Of a stretch of 64,000 nt of DNA, positions 8,805 through 15,635 are shown piece by piece. The DNA is from JAACFF01 sp963807975 (lineage in GTDB: Bacteria > Chloroflexota > Anaerolineae > Promineifilales > Promineifilaceae). How positions within the stretch are numbered: the first letter of the stretch is position 1; every line of letters starts with the position of its first letter. The notes under the pieces were generated by a model that ran no database searches, had not been told where the DNA came from, and was given only the letters and a program-made list of their open reading frames with translations. The stretch spans positions 1,798,001 to 1,862,000 of the forward strand of contig CAWEDV010000001.1 of assembly GCA_963807975.1 (NCBI GenBank), given 5' to 3'. The position numbers and the translations under genes are program-made.

Positions 8805-9050
8805 ATGAGCTATAAATGGATCCGATCAAGCGAAATAGCAGAATACGCCTACTGTCGGCGCGCCTGGTGGCTGCGGCACACCCGCGGCTGGGAACAAGGG
8901 AACGTGCGCCAGCTAAAATCGGGTAGCCACTATCACAACCGGCATGGCAACAAAATGCGCCAGGTGCCCCTGCTGCGGGGATTGGCCTATACCATGCTCT
9001 TCTTCATCGTGGCCTACGTGGTCTTTCAGCTGCTGATCAGCAATATGTAA
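8805..9050 (+). CDS. Cas4/RecB-like nuclease, N-terminal half with membrane segment (ends at in-frame TAA)
   Basis: 81 residues. The start holds IAEYAYCRRAWWLRH, which resembles the first conserved cysteine segment of Cas4/Dna2-type Fe-S nucleases. It is followed by SGSHYHNRHGNKMR, which fits the GxxxH motif I of the PD-(D/E)XK fold. A hydrophobic segment follows (about residues 56-79, LAYTMLFFIVAYVVFQLLIS). The frame stops at TAA 9048-9050 and continues in the same frame after three bases. The catalytic motifs missing here are in the next ORF, so together they make one Cas4-like protein carrying a two-helix membrane hairpin between motif I and motif II. It may be a nonsense-mutated gene, two subunits, or a read-through site. 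Confidence 0.6.
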   Translation: MSYKWIRSSEIAEYAYCRRAWWLRHTRGWEQGNVRQLKSGSHYHNRHGNKMRQVPLLRGLAYTMLFFIVAYVVFQLLISNM

Positions 9051-9053
9051 CCG

Positions 9054-9590
9054 ATGTTGGAATTTAGCGGATTAACCGTCAGCGTCGTCATCATAATTAT
9101 CGCCGTGGCCGGATTGTTACTGCTCCGAGCCAGGATCATGCAGGAAGAAAGCGGGCTGCCGCAGGGCCAGGTAATTTACAGCGACACGGGAACCTGGTTC
9201 CGCAATGAAGAACCACTGCATTCCACAGAAAGTCGCCTCGTTGGCAAGCCCGACTATCTTGTGCATCAGGAAAATGGGGAGATCATTCCCGTGGAAATCA
9301 AATCAGGAAAAGCTCCCCCATCACCTTGGCCTGGACATATCTTGCAGCTAATCTCCTACTGCCGCATGGTCGATGATGTCTACGGCGTCCGGCCGTCCTA
9401 TGGAATTCTGCAGTATAGCGATGATGCCTTTACCGTAGAATATACGGCCGAACTTGAAGCCGATTTATTAAATCTCATGCAGGAGATGCGCTGCGATCAT
9501 CAGGAAGACGAGATCAATCGCAGCCACGACGTGACTCTGCGCTGCCAGGCTTGTGGCTTCAAGGAGAAATGCGTGCAGCGCTTGGCTTAG
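9054..9590 (+). CDS. Cas4/RecB-like nuclease, C-terminal catalytic half with membrane segment
   Basis: 178 residues in the same frame as the upstream ORF. An N-terminal hydrophobic helix (about residues 8-25) is followed by LVGKPDYLV, giving the catalytic Asp of motif II. VEIKSGK is the E-x-K of motif III, and QLISYCRMV matches the Cas4 QxxxY helix. Three cysteines in CQACGFKEKC at the C-terminus match the Fe-S cluster ligands of Cas4. Alone it lacks motif I and the first cysteine, which are in the 8805-9050 ORF. No Shine-Dalgarno sequence precedes ATG 9054. There is no CRISPR array or other cas gene nearby, so a CRISPR role is not supported. Its stop overlaps the convergent hydrolase stop. 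Confidence 0.7.
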   Translation: MLEFSGLTVSVVIIIIAVAGLLLLRARIMQEESGLPQGQVIYSDTGTWFRNEEPLHSTESRLVGKPDYLVHQENGEIIPVEIKSGKAPPSPWPGHILQLISYCRMVDDVYGVRPSYGILQYSDDAFTVEYTAELEADLLNLMQEMRCDHQEDEINRSHDVTLRCQACGFKEKCVQRLA

Positions 9591-10969
9591 ACGTCTTGTT
9601 TAGCTGTTGGTGGTGGAGCTAGCCACAGCAGGATAGCAATAAACAACAGGGCGGCGCCGGCAGCGAAGAAAGCCGGGCGCACGCTGTTCCAGGTGGCAAT
9701 CCAGGCTGGCTGCCGGGTAAACCTAGCCGCCAATTGGCTTTCTTCTACCAAAGCATCATAAACGGGTAACGGGGAGAAGTCAGGTTCCAATAGTCGGAAG
9801 TAATACCAGGATTGATCCTTTTCCCAGTCCGCCGGGCGCTTCAGGAACCAGGTATTGGCCACACCTACCCAGGGCCATTCTTCTACAATTCTGCGATACG
9901 CTTCCACCGTATACTTCGCCTGCTGTTCTTCCGATACACGGCCGAATCGCGCCTCCATGCCTTCAGGCACTACATTCCAACCCATTTCACTGATCCAGAT
10001 CGCTTTATGACTATCCCCATTGCGAACCATGAGATCGCGCAGCAGCAGGTGATGTGGAAAATTGATCACCGTCGGTTTCAGACGCTGGTCAGCAGCCCCT
10101 GACCACAGACCATATCCCTGGGCGGACATGATATCAAAACAAGCCCCAGCGCCGGCATTGTACATGCGCTGTAAGTAGACAAGATCATTCATATTACGGC
10201 CGTTCATGGCCAGCGTCGGCGTCAACGCACCGGCAAGGATCACCGCATCCGGATCGACAGCCTTAATACGCTCGTGCGCGAGACAGAGCAGCTCACTGTA
10301 CGCCTCAGGATCAACGTCCTGGAAACCCCATTCATCGTTGCCATTCGGCTCGTTCCATATCTGGTAATAGCGCAGCCGCTCTCCATACCGTCCGGCAACC
10401 GCGGCCGCGAAATCAGCGAAATCGGCGAAATCATCAGGGGGAGCCAGGGAGCCAATCTCATCATCCGCAAGGGCACGACTCCATGAAGGCGGGTTGCTCA
10501 GACGGGCGATGATTTCGACCTCGTTCTCATCAGCCAAATCGACGATATTGTCATATTTGGCCCAGGCGTCAACCCCGCTGGCATCATTGCGGCGATCAAC
10601 GAAATCACCTTTGGCATGAATTTCAATGTCTTCCCATTGAAACTCCTGACGTAGAAAACGAAAACCAGCCTCAGCCGCCATTTCCAAACTCTTCGCCCGT
10701 TTTTCCGGTTCTACCTCCTGCTGCAAGAAAGTATTGACCCCCATTGGACTAAAGCCCGCGTCCGCGGGCAGTGCATCCACAGCCAGGTCTGGCTGCGGAC
10801 GAACGGCCGTGTTCAACCAATGAACGACGCCTACCATCTGACCACGCCATTGTTCTTCACCGGTTAGATCGTAAAGCGACTTGGCCGCAGGCCACAGGGC
10901 AATCATCAATAAAAGCAGCCCGGCTGCAGCCAGCCATGGTATCCAATATATGCGTCCGTTTTCCTTCAT
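9587..10969 (-). CDS. Membrane-anchored clan GH-A glycoside hydrolase-like protein
   Basis: About 460 residues. An N-terminal signal anchor (WIPWLAAAGLLLLMIALW) and a C-terminal hydrophobic segment flank a TIM-barrel domain. YYQIWNEPNG supplies the NEP acid/base glutamate and KAIWISEMGWN the nucleophile glutamate of clan GH-A enzymes, closest in style to GH39/GH5-like proteins. The substrate is unknown; the barrel is probably outside the membrane. The start is set at ATG 10969. A GTG at 11050 would add 27 residues, but the promoter -10 box at 10983-10988 would then lie inside the gene. It converges with the Cas4-like gene, the stops overlapping by a few bases. Confidence 0.75.
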   Translation of the reverse strand: MKENGRIYWIPWLAAAGLLLLMIALWPAAKSLYDLTGEEQWRGQMVGVVHWLNTAVRPQPDLAVDALPADAGFSPMGVNTFLQQEVEPEKRAKSLEMAAEAGFRFLRQEFQWEDIEIHAKGDFVDRRNDASGVDAWAKYDNIVDLADENEVEIIARLSNPPSWSRALADDEIGSLAPPDDFADFADFAAAVAGRYGERLRYYQIWNEPNGNDEWGFQDVDPEAYSELLCLAHERIKAVDPDAVILAGALTPTLAMNGRNMNDLVYLQRMYNAGAGACFDIMSAQGYGLWSGAADQRLKPTVINFPHHLLLRDLMVRNGDSHKAIWISEMGWNVVPEGMEARFGRVSEEQQAKYTVEAYRRIVEEWPWVGVANTWFLKRPADWEKDQSWYYFRLLEPDFSPLPVYDALVEESQLAARFTRQPAWIATWNSVRPAFFAAGAALLFIAILLWLAPPPTAKQDV

Positions 10970-10982
10970 AAGAATCAACACT

Positions 10983-11010
10983 ATCTTAGCGGGAATCGAT
11001 GAGGTATCAA
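10983..11010 (-). promoter_or_regulatory. Candidate promoter of the glycoside hydrolase gene
   Basis: Read on the minus strand, TTGATA (11005-11010), a 16-bp spacer and TAAGAT (10983-10988) lie 13 bp before ATG 10969. This predicts a 5' untranslated region of only about 6-8 nt. Confidence 0.5.
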
Positions 11011-11055
11011 TAGTTGATAACCTTCGCGTAACCTTCTTTTTACCTCCCACTCTCC

Positions 11056-11099
11056 CCTCTGCGTAACTCTGCGTCTCCTTCCTCTGCGTAACTCTGCGT
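11056..11099. repeat. Tandem CTCTGCGT repeat
   Basis: CCTCTGCGTAACTCTGCGT occurs twice (11056-11074 and 11081-11099), 25 bp apart, and each copy contains CTCTGCGT twice. It lies in the gene-free stretch 10970-11351, which otherwise holds the hydrolase promoter and one REP-like palindrome. Confidence 0.6.
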
Positions 11100-11209
11100 T
11101 ACGCTTCTTCGTATCTTTCTATCCATACCCTTCCCTAAAACCCACTAACCCTCACAGTCCGACCACATCAGCATCCTAATGCTCTGTAAAGTTAGTTTCT
11201 GCAATTGTC

Positions 11210-11229
11210 ATTCCCGCCTCCGTGGGAAT
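11210..11229. repeat. Short palindromic dispersed repeat (REP-like), copy 2
   Basis: ATTCCCGC-CTCC-GTGGGAAT pairs over 8 bp with one G-T wobble and a 4-nt loop. It is flanked by GTC and CCAT exactly as the copy at 8654-8673 is. Confidence 0.5.
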
Positions 11230-11351
11230 CCATGGAATTAGATACCTGACCGCGCAGGACCTGCCGTCAGCCGCTTTGTGATGCACTGCGTCAATGGTTA
11301 GTGTACAATTGCACAATCAACCGCCCAGAGCCTTAAGGAGAGGGTAGAATT

Positions 11352-13373
11352 ATGTTGACTCCCATTGAAACCATCTTGTTTATCCTGCTGGTTTTCATCT
11401 GCGCCGTAGCCGCCTACTATACCTGGGGCCAGATGATCCGCATCATCAACAGGGGCCAGCGACAATTGTATTTTGACAATTTCCCATCGCGCATTGTAAC
11501 CGCCGTTCGCGCCTTATTAAGCCAGGGCAATATCGTCAAACGCCGCACAACCGTTTCCGTCTTTCACTATGGCGTCGCCTATGGCTTCATATTCTTTGGG
11601 CTGGTGACCTTGGTCGATCTCGCCGAAGGCCTAATCCCCGGTTTCCACTTCCTTGAAGACAATATCATCGGCCATATTTTCCGCTTGGTCGCCGATGTTT
11701 TAAGCGTGGTTGTTCTGGCGGGCCTACTCTTTTTCCTGGTGCGCAGGTTCGGCCGTAAAGATCCAGTGCTGCGCGCCCGTGACAATGTGAAGCTTGATCC
11801 AAAAGCACGCGAAAAAGGGATCAGGACCGATTCGCTAATCGTCATTCTCTTTGTCTCAATCCACATGATCGGCAGTCTCGTCCTCACCGCCTCGGCCATC
11901 GCCATGTCTGGAAGCAGCTATTTCTGGGCGCCCTTTGCCAATCTCATTGCCAATACCGTGATGGCTAGCTGGCCAGAAGGGCTGCTGACCTTTGCCCACC
12001 ATGCCTCCTGGTGGCTCTCTATCGGCCTGATCGTCCTCTTCATACCATACTTCCCAATCACCAAACATATTCATCTGCTCATGGGTCCCTTGAACTTCAT
12101 GACCCGTCCCGAAAGAACCTACCCAGGGCAAATGTTCACCCTCGATTTCGAAGATGAATCCCTCGAACAGTTTGGCGCTGCAACCCTATTTGATCTCGAT
12201 AAGACGCAGGTATTCGATACCTTTGCTTGTATTATGTGCAACCGCTGCCAGGAAGTTTGCCCTGCCTACAACACAGGCAAAGAACTCTCCCCCGCAGCCC
12301 TTGAAATCAATAAACGTTATTACGCCAAGGCCAATATGGCCACATTAGCCAACGGTCAAGAAAACGGCGCGCGGCTGATGGATTTCGCCATTAGCAAAAG
12401 CGCCGTCTGGGCCTGCACCGCCTGTGGCCACTGCATCGAAGTCTGCCCCGTCGGCAATACACCAATGCTCGATATTTTGGATATCCGGCGTGATCAGGTG
12501 TTGATGGAAAGCAGCTTCCCCGACGAACTAAAGGGAGCCTTCGTCGGCCTGGAACGGGCCGGCAACCCGTGGCAGTCCACCGAAAGCCGCATGGAATGGA
12601 CGAAGCCGCTCGATTTCAACGTGCCTACCGTAGAAGAAAATCCAGATTTCGACGTCCTGCTCTGGGTTGGCTGCGCCGGCGCTTTCAACCCCGATTCACA
12701 GAACACCGTCCGTGCCCTTTCCACCATCATGCATGAGGCCGGCGTCAACTTTGCCGTTTTAGGTGAGGCCGAATCCTGCACGGGCGATTCCGCCCGCCGC
12801 GCCGGCAACGAATACCTCTATTGGGAGATGGCCCAGGGCAATATCGAGCTGCTCAATGACGTTGGCGCGCACAAGAAGCGCATCGTTACCAGCTGCCCCC
12901 ACTGTTTCACCACCATTGGCAAAGAATATGGCGAATTGGGCGGGCATTATGAGGTGTTCCACCACACGCAGTTTATCGCCGACCTGATTGGCCAGGGCAA
13001 GTTGCGTCTGAACGGTAATAAATTGCAGAAAGTCACCTTCCATGATCCCTGCTATCTGGGCCGTCAGAATGGCATCATCAGCGAACCGCGAGATGCCCTG
13101 GCCAAGGCCGGGGCCACGCTACTGGAAATGGACAAGACCAAACAGGACTCCTTCTGCTGTGGGGCCGGTGGAGCCCAATATTGGAAGGAAGAGGAGCACG
13201 GGTCGGAAGCCGTCAACTTGAAGCGCTTCGCCCAGGCCCAGGCCACCGGGGCCGCGACCCTGGCCGTTGGCTGCCCCTTCTGCGCCACCATGATGATCGA
13301 TGCCAACCGCGAGCATGGCGAACCCATGCAGGTCCGCGACGTCGCTGAATTAGTCGCCGAGTCGCTGCAGTAG
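11352..13373 (+). CDS. Membrane-bound HdrD-like Fe-S oxidoreductase (EMO-like)
   Basis: 673 residues. The N-terminal 240 residues form about five membrane helices of the NarI-like cytochrome type, followed by two [4Fe-4S] motifs, CIMCNRCQEVCPAYNTG and CTACGHCIEVCPVGNTP. The C-terminal half carries two CCG (DUF224) modules, the second with HDPCYLGRQNG and SFCCGAGGAQYW. This order is that of HdrDE-like proteins and of the ETF:(methyl)menaquinone oxidoreductase EMO. It would pass electrons from flavoprotein or thiol donors to membrane quinone. The first CCG module is incomplete (WVGCAGAF, then ESCTGDSARR with one Cys), as in many EMO-type proteins. AAGGAG lies about 12 nt before the ATG. The electron donor is not visible in the window. 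Confidence 0.85.
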   Translation: MLTPIETILFILLVFICAVAAYYTWGQMIRIINRGQRQLYFDNFPSRIVTAVRALLSQGNIVKRRTTVSVFHYGVAYGFIFFGLVTLVDLAEGLIPGFHFLEDNIIGHIFRLVADVLSVVVLAGLLFFLVRRFGRKDPVLRARDNVKLDPKAREKGIRTDSLIVILFVSIHMIGSLVLTASAIAMSGSSYFWAPFANLIANTVMASWPEGLLTFAHHASWWLSIGLIVLFIPYFPITKHIHLLMGPLNFMTRPERTYPGQMFTLDFEDESLEQFGAATLFDLDKTQVFDTFACIMCNRCQEVCPAYNTGKELSPAALEINKRYYAKANMATLANGQENGARLMDFAISKSAVWACTACGHCIEVCPVGNTPMLDILDIRRDQVLMESSFPDELKGAFVGLERAGNPWQSTESRMEWTKPLDFNVPTVEENPDFDVLLWVGCAGAFNPDSQNTVRALSTIMHEAGVNFAVLGEAESCTGDSARRAGNEYLYWEMAQGNIELLNDVGAHKKRIVTSCPHCFTTIGKEYGELGGHYEVFHHTQFIADLIGQGKLRLNGNKLQKVTFHDPCYLGRQNGIISEPRDALAKAGATLLEMDKTKQDSFCCGAGGAQYWKEEEHGSEAVNLKRFAQAQATGAATLAVGCPFCATMMIDANREHGEPMQVRDVAELVAESLQ

Positions 13374-13399
13374 AACAACGCCATTCAAATACTTAAAAA

Positions 13400-13455
13400 G
13401 GGCGCATATGACGCCCACATCGATGTCGTTTCTGGGAAAAAACCATAAACGACAT
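13400..13455. terminator. Two hairpins between convergent genes
   Basis: GGGCG/CGCCC (13400-13416) is followed by a 9-bp perfect stem, ATGTCGTTT (13423-13431) with AAACGACAT (13447-13455). They sit between the Fe-S oxidoreductase and osmC stops and may terminate both. T-runs are weak on each strand. Confidence 0.45.
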
Positions 13456-13518
13456 TTATTGCGCGGCCTTGATCATGTCCATACTCCCCACGGCCGTTAC
13501 TTCAATTTTGTGTGTCGT

Positions 13519-13935
13519 CTATTCCTCGATAATGGTGTAACTGGTCGTCATGTTGGCTACCTGGGCCAGCATAGCCTGGGCTGGGCAGTAGACATCGGCC
13601 GAGAGTTGAATGGAGCGTTCTACCGCTTTGGGATCGATATCTTGCCCGCTGACGACATATTCCAGGGCGATATCGGTGAAGACCATCGGATGCTTGTCCG
13701 AGCGCTTGGCATGCGCTTTGACCGTCAGGCCGCTCACGGCCTGGCGCTTCTTGCGCAAAATAGAGATCACGTCCATGGCCGTACAACCGCACAAGCCGCT
13801 GAGGATCAGTTCCATGGGCCGTGGCCCGGAATTATCACCCCCTACTTTTTCAGCGGCATCCATGACAACCTCAAATCCAGTGTCAGTCGTACCGGTGAAG
13901 TGCATTTTTTGATCCAATTTTACAATGGCATCCAT
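13519..13935 (-). CDS. OsmC-family protein
   Basis: 138 residues, the usual size of the OsmC/Ohr/YhfA fold. OsmC-type proteins reduce organic hydroperoxides or related thiol-reactive compounds using two cysteines. Both are present, in SGLCGCTAMDV and DVYCPAQAML, about 60 residues apart as in the family. The PRPMELILSGLCGC segment is typical of the YhfA-like subgroup. GAGGAG lies about 8 nt upstream of the ATG. It may be co-transcribed with the upstream J-domain gene, 100 bp away. Confidence 0.85.
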   Translation of the reverse strand: MDAIVKLDQKMHFTGTTDTGFEVVMDAAEKVGGDNSGPRPMELILSGLCGCTAMDVISILRKKRQAVSGLTVKAHAKRSDKHPMVFTDIALEYVVSGQDIDPKAVERSIQLSADVYCPAQAMLAQVANMTTSYTIIEE

Positions 13936-14035
13936 TACTGTTTCTCCTCTTGTAGATGATGGATTGAGTATTAATGGCTAACTATTGACGGCTTGATCCC
14001 CTGGTATATTACGCTGTTAAATTGACTTTCCCAAT

Positions 14036-15064
14036 TTACTTCTTTCGCTGACGGTCGCGCATTTTACGCAGGCCATCCCAGACACTATCGTCAGGGATAT
14101 CCTCGAAATTGAGGCGATCGCGGTTCTTTTCCTGCCATTCGGAGAATCCCGTCATCGGATCCTCTTCAAAGGTTTGTTCCAATCCCAGATCATAAACCAT
14201 TTCCGCCAGATCTTCTCCCGCATATTGAACTTCATCCCCGCTAAAGGAATCTATCTCATCCTGCAGCACGTCTCGGCGAACCATTTTGCTGGCAATTCGC
14301 TCCCGCAGTTCACCCGCTAATTCGTCCAATAGATCGCGACCAGCAGCGTCTGCTTCCTGGGCACGGCGCATCAACTCCGCGCTGGGATGTTCTTCCAAAC
14401 GTCGCAACTCTTGTTCAATCTCAGCCATTCTGCGCTTACAGCGCTGCCATTCGCGCAGGAGAGCGTCAGCCATATCTTGATCGCTAAACTGCCCTGGCTG
14501 CGGATCAGGCTCCAGTGCCAACTCCTGCAGCCTCTGTAGATCGCTGGCGGCATACGCAGCGTTTATCTCCATCATCATGCCCGTGCGGAAGGACCGATCG
14601 TCAGCATCAAGACCAAAGTCCGGATGAAAACGGCGTGCGAGTTGGCGGTAAAGCTGTTTTAGTTCAGCATCTTGATCAGCCGTTAGCTTCTTTTTTGGCG
14701 CACTTGTCGGCGCTTTGCGATAGCGGTACTCACCCGAGGCCGCAGCGCCGGCATCCGTGGAAGAGCGCCATTGGTGGTACAAATCACCGTCAAAAGAGTC
14801 GTCGGTAAAATGCCAATCTTCCTGCAGTTGGCGCAGCCACTCACGGAGATAGCGAATCTCTTTGTCAAGCTGATCCATGCGCCGGGTCAGCGGTTCTAAG
14901 CGCGAGCGGACCCGAAACTCAAAGGCGCTGATGGCCGCCAGTCGCTCGCTGAGCTCTGCTTCAGCCGCTACCAGCAGCGGCTTCACTTCTGCCAACAGAG
15001 CTTGAAGCTCGCCTATTTGCTCCTGCCACTGATTATTGGTATTGGTCAAACCAAGATGGTCCAT
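14036..15064 (-). CDS. J-domain protein with coiled coils, function unknown
   Basis: About 342 residues. The middle contains a DnaJ-like J-domain: helix II LKQLYRQLARRFHPD with the HPD tripeptide, followed by a helix III-like EINAAYAASDLQRLQELA. The J-domain is flanked by long charged coiled coils (residues 10-90 and 200-270). There is no Gly/Phe or zinc region, so it is a type III J-protein that may recruit DnaK to an unknown client. ATG 15064 is chosen; a TTG at 15100 would add 12 residues. A TATAAC -10 box at 15106-15111 predicts a start of transcription near 15099, which favours the ATG. It is divergent from arsR, and the paired dyads at 15131-15168 lie between them. Confidence 0.7.
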   Translation of the reverse strand: MDHLGLTNTNNQWQEQIGELQALLAEVKPLLVAAEAELSERLAAISAFEFRVRSRLEPLTRRMDQLDKEIRYLREWLRQLQEDWHFTDDSFDGDLYHQWRSSTDAGAAASGEYRYRKAPTSAPKKKLTADQDAELKQLYRQLARRFHPDFGLDADDRSFRTGMMMEINAAYAASDLQRLQELALEPDPQPGQFSDQDMADALLREWQRCKRRMAEIEQELRRLEEHPSAELMRRAQEADAAGRDLLDELAGELRERIASKMVRRDVLQDEIDSFSGDEVQYAGEDLAEMVYDLGLEQTFEEDPMTGFSEWQEKNRDRLNFEDIPDDSVWDGLRKMRDRQRKK

Positions 15065-15130
15065 AAGCGGGAATTTACCGCCAACCACGGGAAAGATCAA
15101 TTCTTGTTATACCTCTCCCAATTTACGTGA

Positions 15131-15146
15131 CATGACAAATGTCATG
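15131..15146. promoter_or_regulatory. FNR/CRP-like dyad operator, arsR side, distal
   Basis: CATGACA-AA-TGTCATG is a perfect 7+2+7 dyad, equivalently ATGAC-N4-GTCAT, the spacing used by FNR/CRP-superfamily regulators. Its centre (15138.5) is 23 bp from the second site and 27.5 bp from the TATAAC box of the divergent J-domain gene. Confidence 0.7.
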
Positions 15147-15154
15147 GCCGGTCA

Positions 15155-15168
15155 ATGACATTTGTCAT
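15155..15168. promoter_or_regulatory. FNR/CRP-like dyad operator, arsR side, proximal
   Basis: ATGACA-TT-TGTCAT is a perfect 6+2+6 dyad centred at 15161.5, 29.5 bp upstream of the -10 box TATACT (15191-15196). With a start of transcription near 15203 the centre is at about -41.5, the class II activator position. The two sites are reverse complements, so the region could also form a 14-bp stem. Confidence 0.75.
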
Positions 15169-15190
15169 GTATCAATTTCCCGGGACGGTC

Positions 15191-15196
15191 TATACT
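15191..15196 (+). promoter_or_regulatory. -10 box of the arsR-cytochrome operon
   Basis: TATACT with no recognisable -35 at the right distance, as expected for an activator-dependent promoter. The predicted transcript starts near 15203, giving a 36-nt leader. Confidence 0.55.
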
Positions 15197-15230
15197 CTCC
15201 ATGTATTCGCGTATGCGAATACATGGAGAG
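15195..15230. promoter_or_regulatory. 16-bp perfect palindrome, candidate ArsR-family operator (ATTC-N8-GAAT)
   Basis: CTCTCCATGTATTCGC (15195-15210) and GCGAATACATGGAGAG (15215-15230) are perfect inverted arms around GTAT. The core is ATTC-GCGTATGC-GAAT, matching the ATTC-N8-GAAT form described for SqrR/BigR-type ArsR regulators. GCGAATACATG is repeated directly at 15231-15241, overlapping the start codon. The palindrome covers the predicted transcription start and the GGAGAG ribosome binding site, so it suits autorepression, as DNA operator or as RNA hairpin. Confidence 0.7.
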
Positions 15231-15238
15231 GCGAATAC

Positions 15239-15565
15239 ATGATGGAAATGCCAACAATTAGTGAATTAAACCTGCTGCACGCCAATATATGCCAAGCGTT
15301 GGGCGATCCGAAACGCATTCTGATCCTTTATGCCCTTGACGAAGAACCGCGCCATGTGACCGCCCTGGCCAATAACCTCGGTTTTCCCCAACCTACGGTC
15401 TCACGTCACTTACGCATTCTGCGCCAACGAGCCTTGGTGCAGTCGGAACGCAGCGGGCCTGCTGTTGTCTATCGCCTATCCGACAAACGAATTATTAAAA
15501 TCCTAGACAATATGCGCCTTATATTGCGCGATTCGGTGGAACGACAAAGTAACGTATTGGTTTAA
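15239..15565 (+). CDS. ArsR/SmtB-family transcriptional regulator
   Basis: 108 residues, the normal ArsR-family length. The winged-helix core has CQALGDPKRILILYALDEEP, then NLGFPQPTVSRHLRILRQR as the recognition helix region, and GPAVVYRLSD as the wing. Start codon ATG 15239 (or 15242) has GGAGAG 8 nt upstream; an earlier frame opening at 15155 lies inside the operators and is rejected. It heads an operon of sulfur and cytochrome genes, so a sulfur-species or redox signal is more likely than arsenic. The two cysteines that form the sensing pair in SqrR/BigR are not conserved: the first position is Tyr in ILYAL, and the only Cys is at about residue 18. The ligand is therefore unknown. Confidence 0.85.
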   Translation: MMEMPTISELNLLHANICQALGDPKRILILYALDEEPRHVTALANNLGFPQPTVSRHLRILRQRALVQSERSGPAVVYRLSDKRIIKILDNMRLILRDSVERQSNVLV

Positions 15566-15635
15566 TCGTTGAATGGGTGAGCTGCCCAAATTTGCTTAAA
15601 AAATACGATCAGCATAGCGTTGGAATGTTAAGACT

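Noticed and set aside
8805..9590. CRISPR-Cas locus
   Set aside because: Only a Cas4-like nuclease is present. There are no repeats with spacers, no cas1 or cas2, and the protein has membrane segments, so adaptation function is not supported.
13408..13959. 183-codon plus-strand ORF
   Set aside because: It lies antisense over the clear OsmC gene, which has a good ribosome binding site and conserved cysteines. The translated product has no protein-like motif.
15155..15238. Longer N-terminus for the ArsR regulator
   Set aside because: It would begin inside the dyad operators and run through the promoter and palindrome. ATG 15239 has GGAGAG at the right distance.
15239..15565. Arsenic-responsive ArsR
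   Set aside because: No arsenate reductase or arsenite pump is nearby and the metal-binding cysteine motif near the recognition helix is absent.
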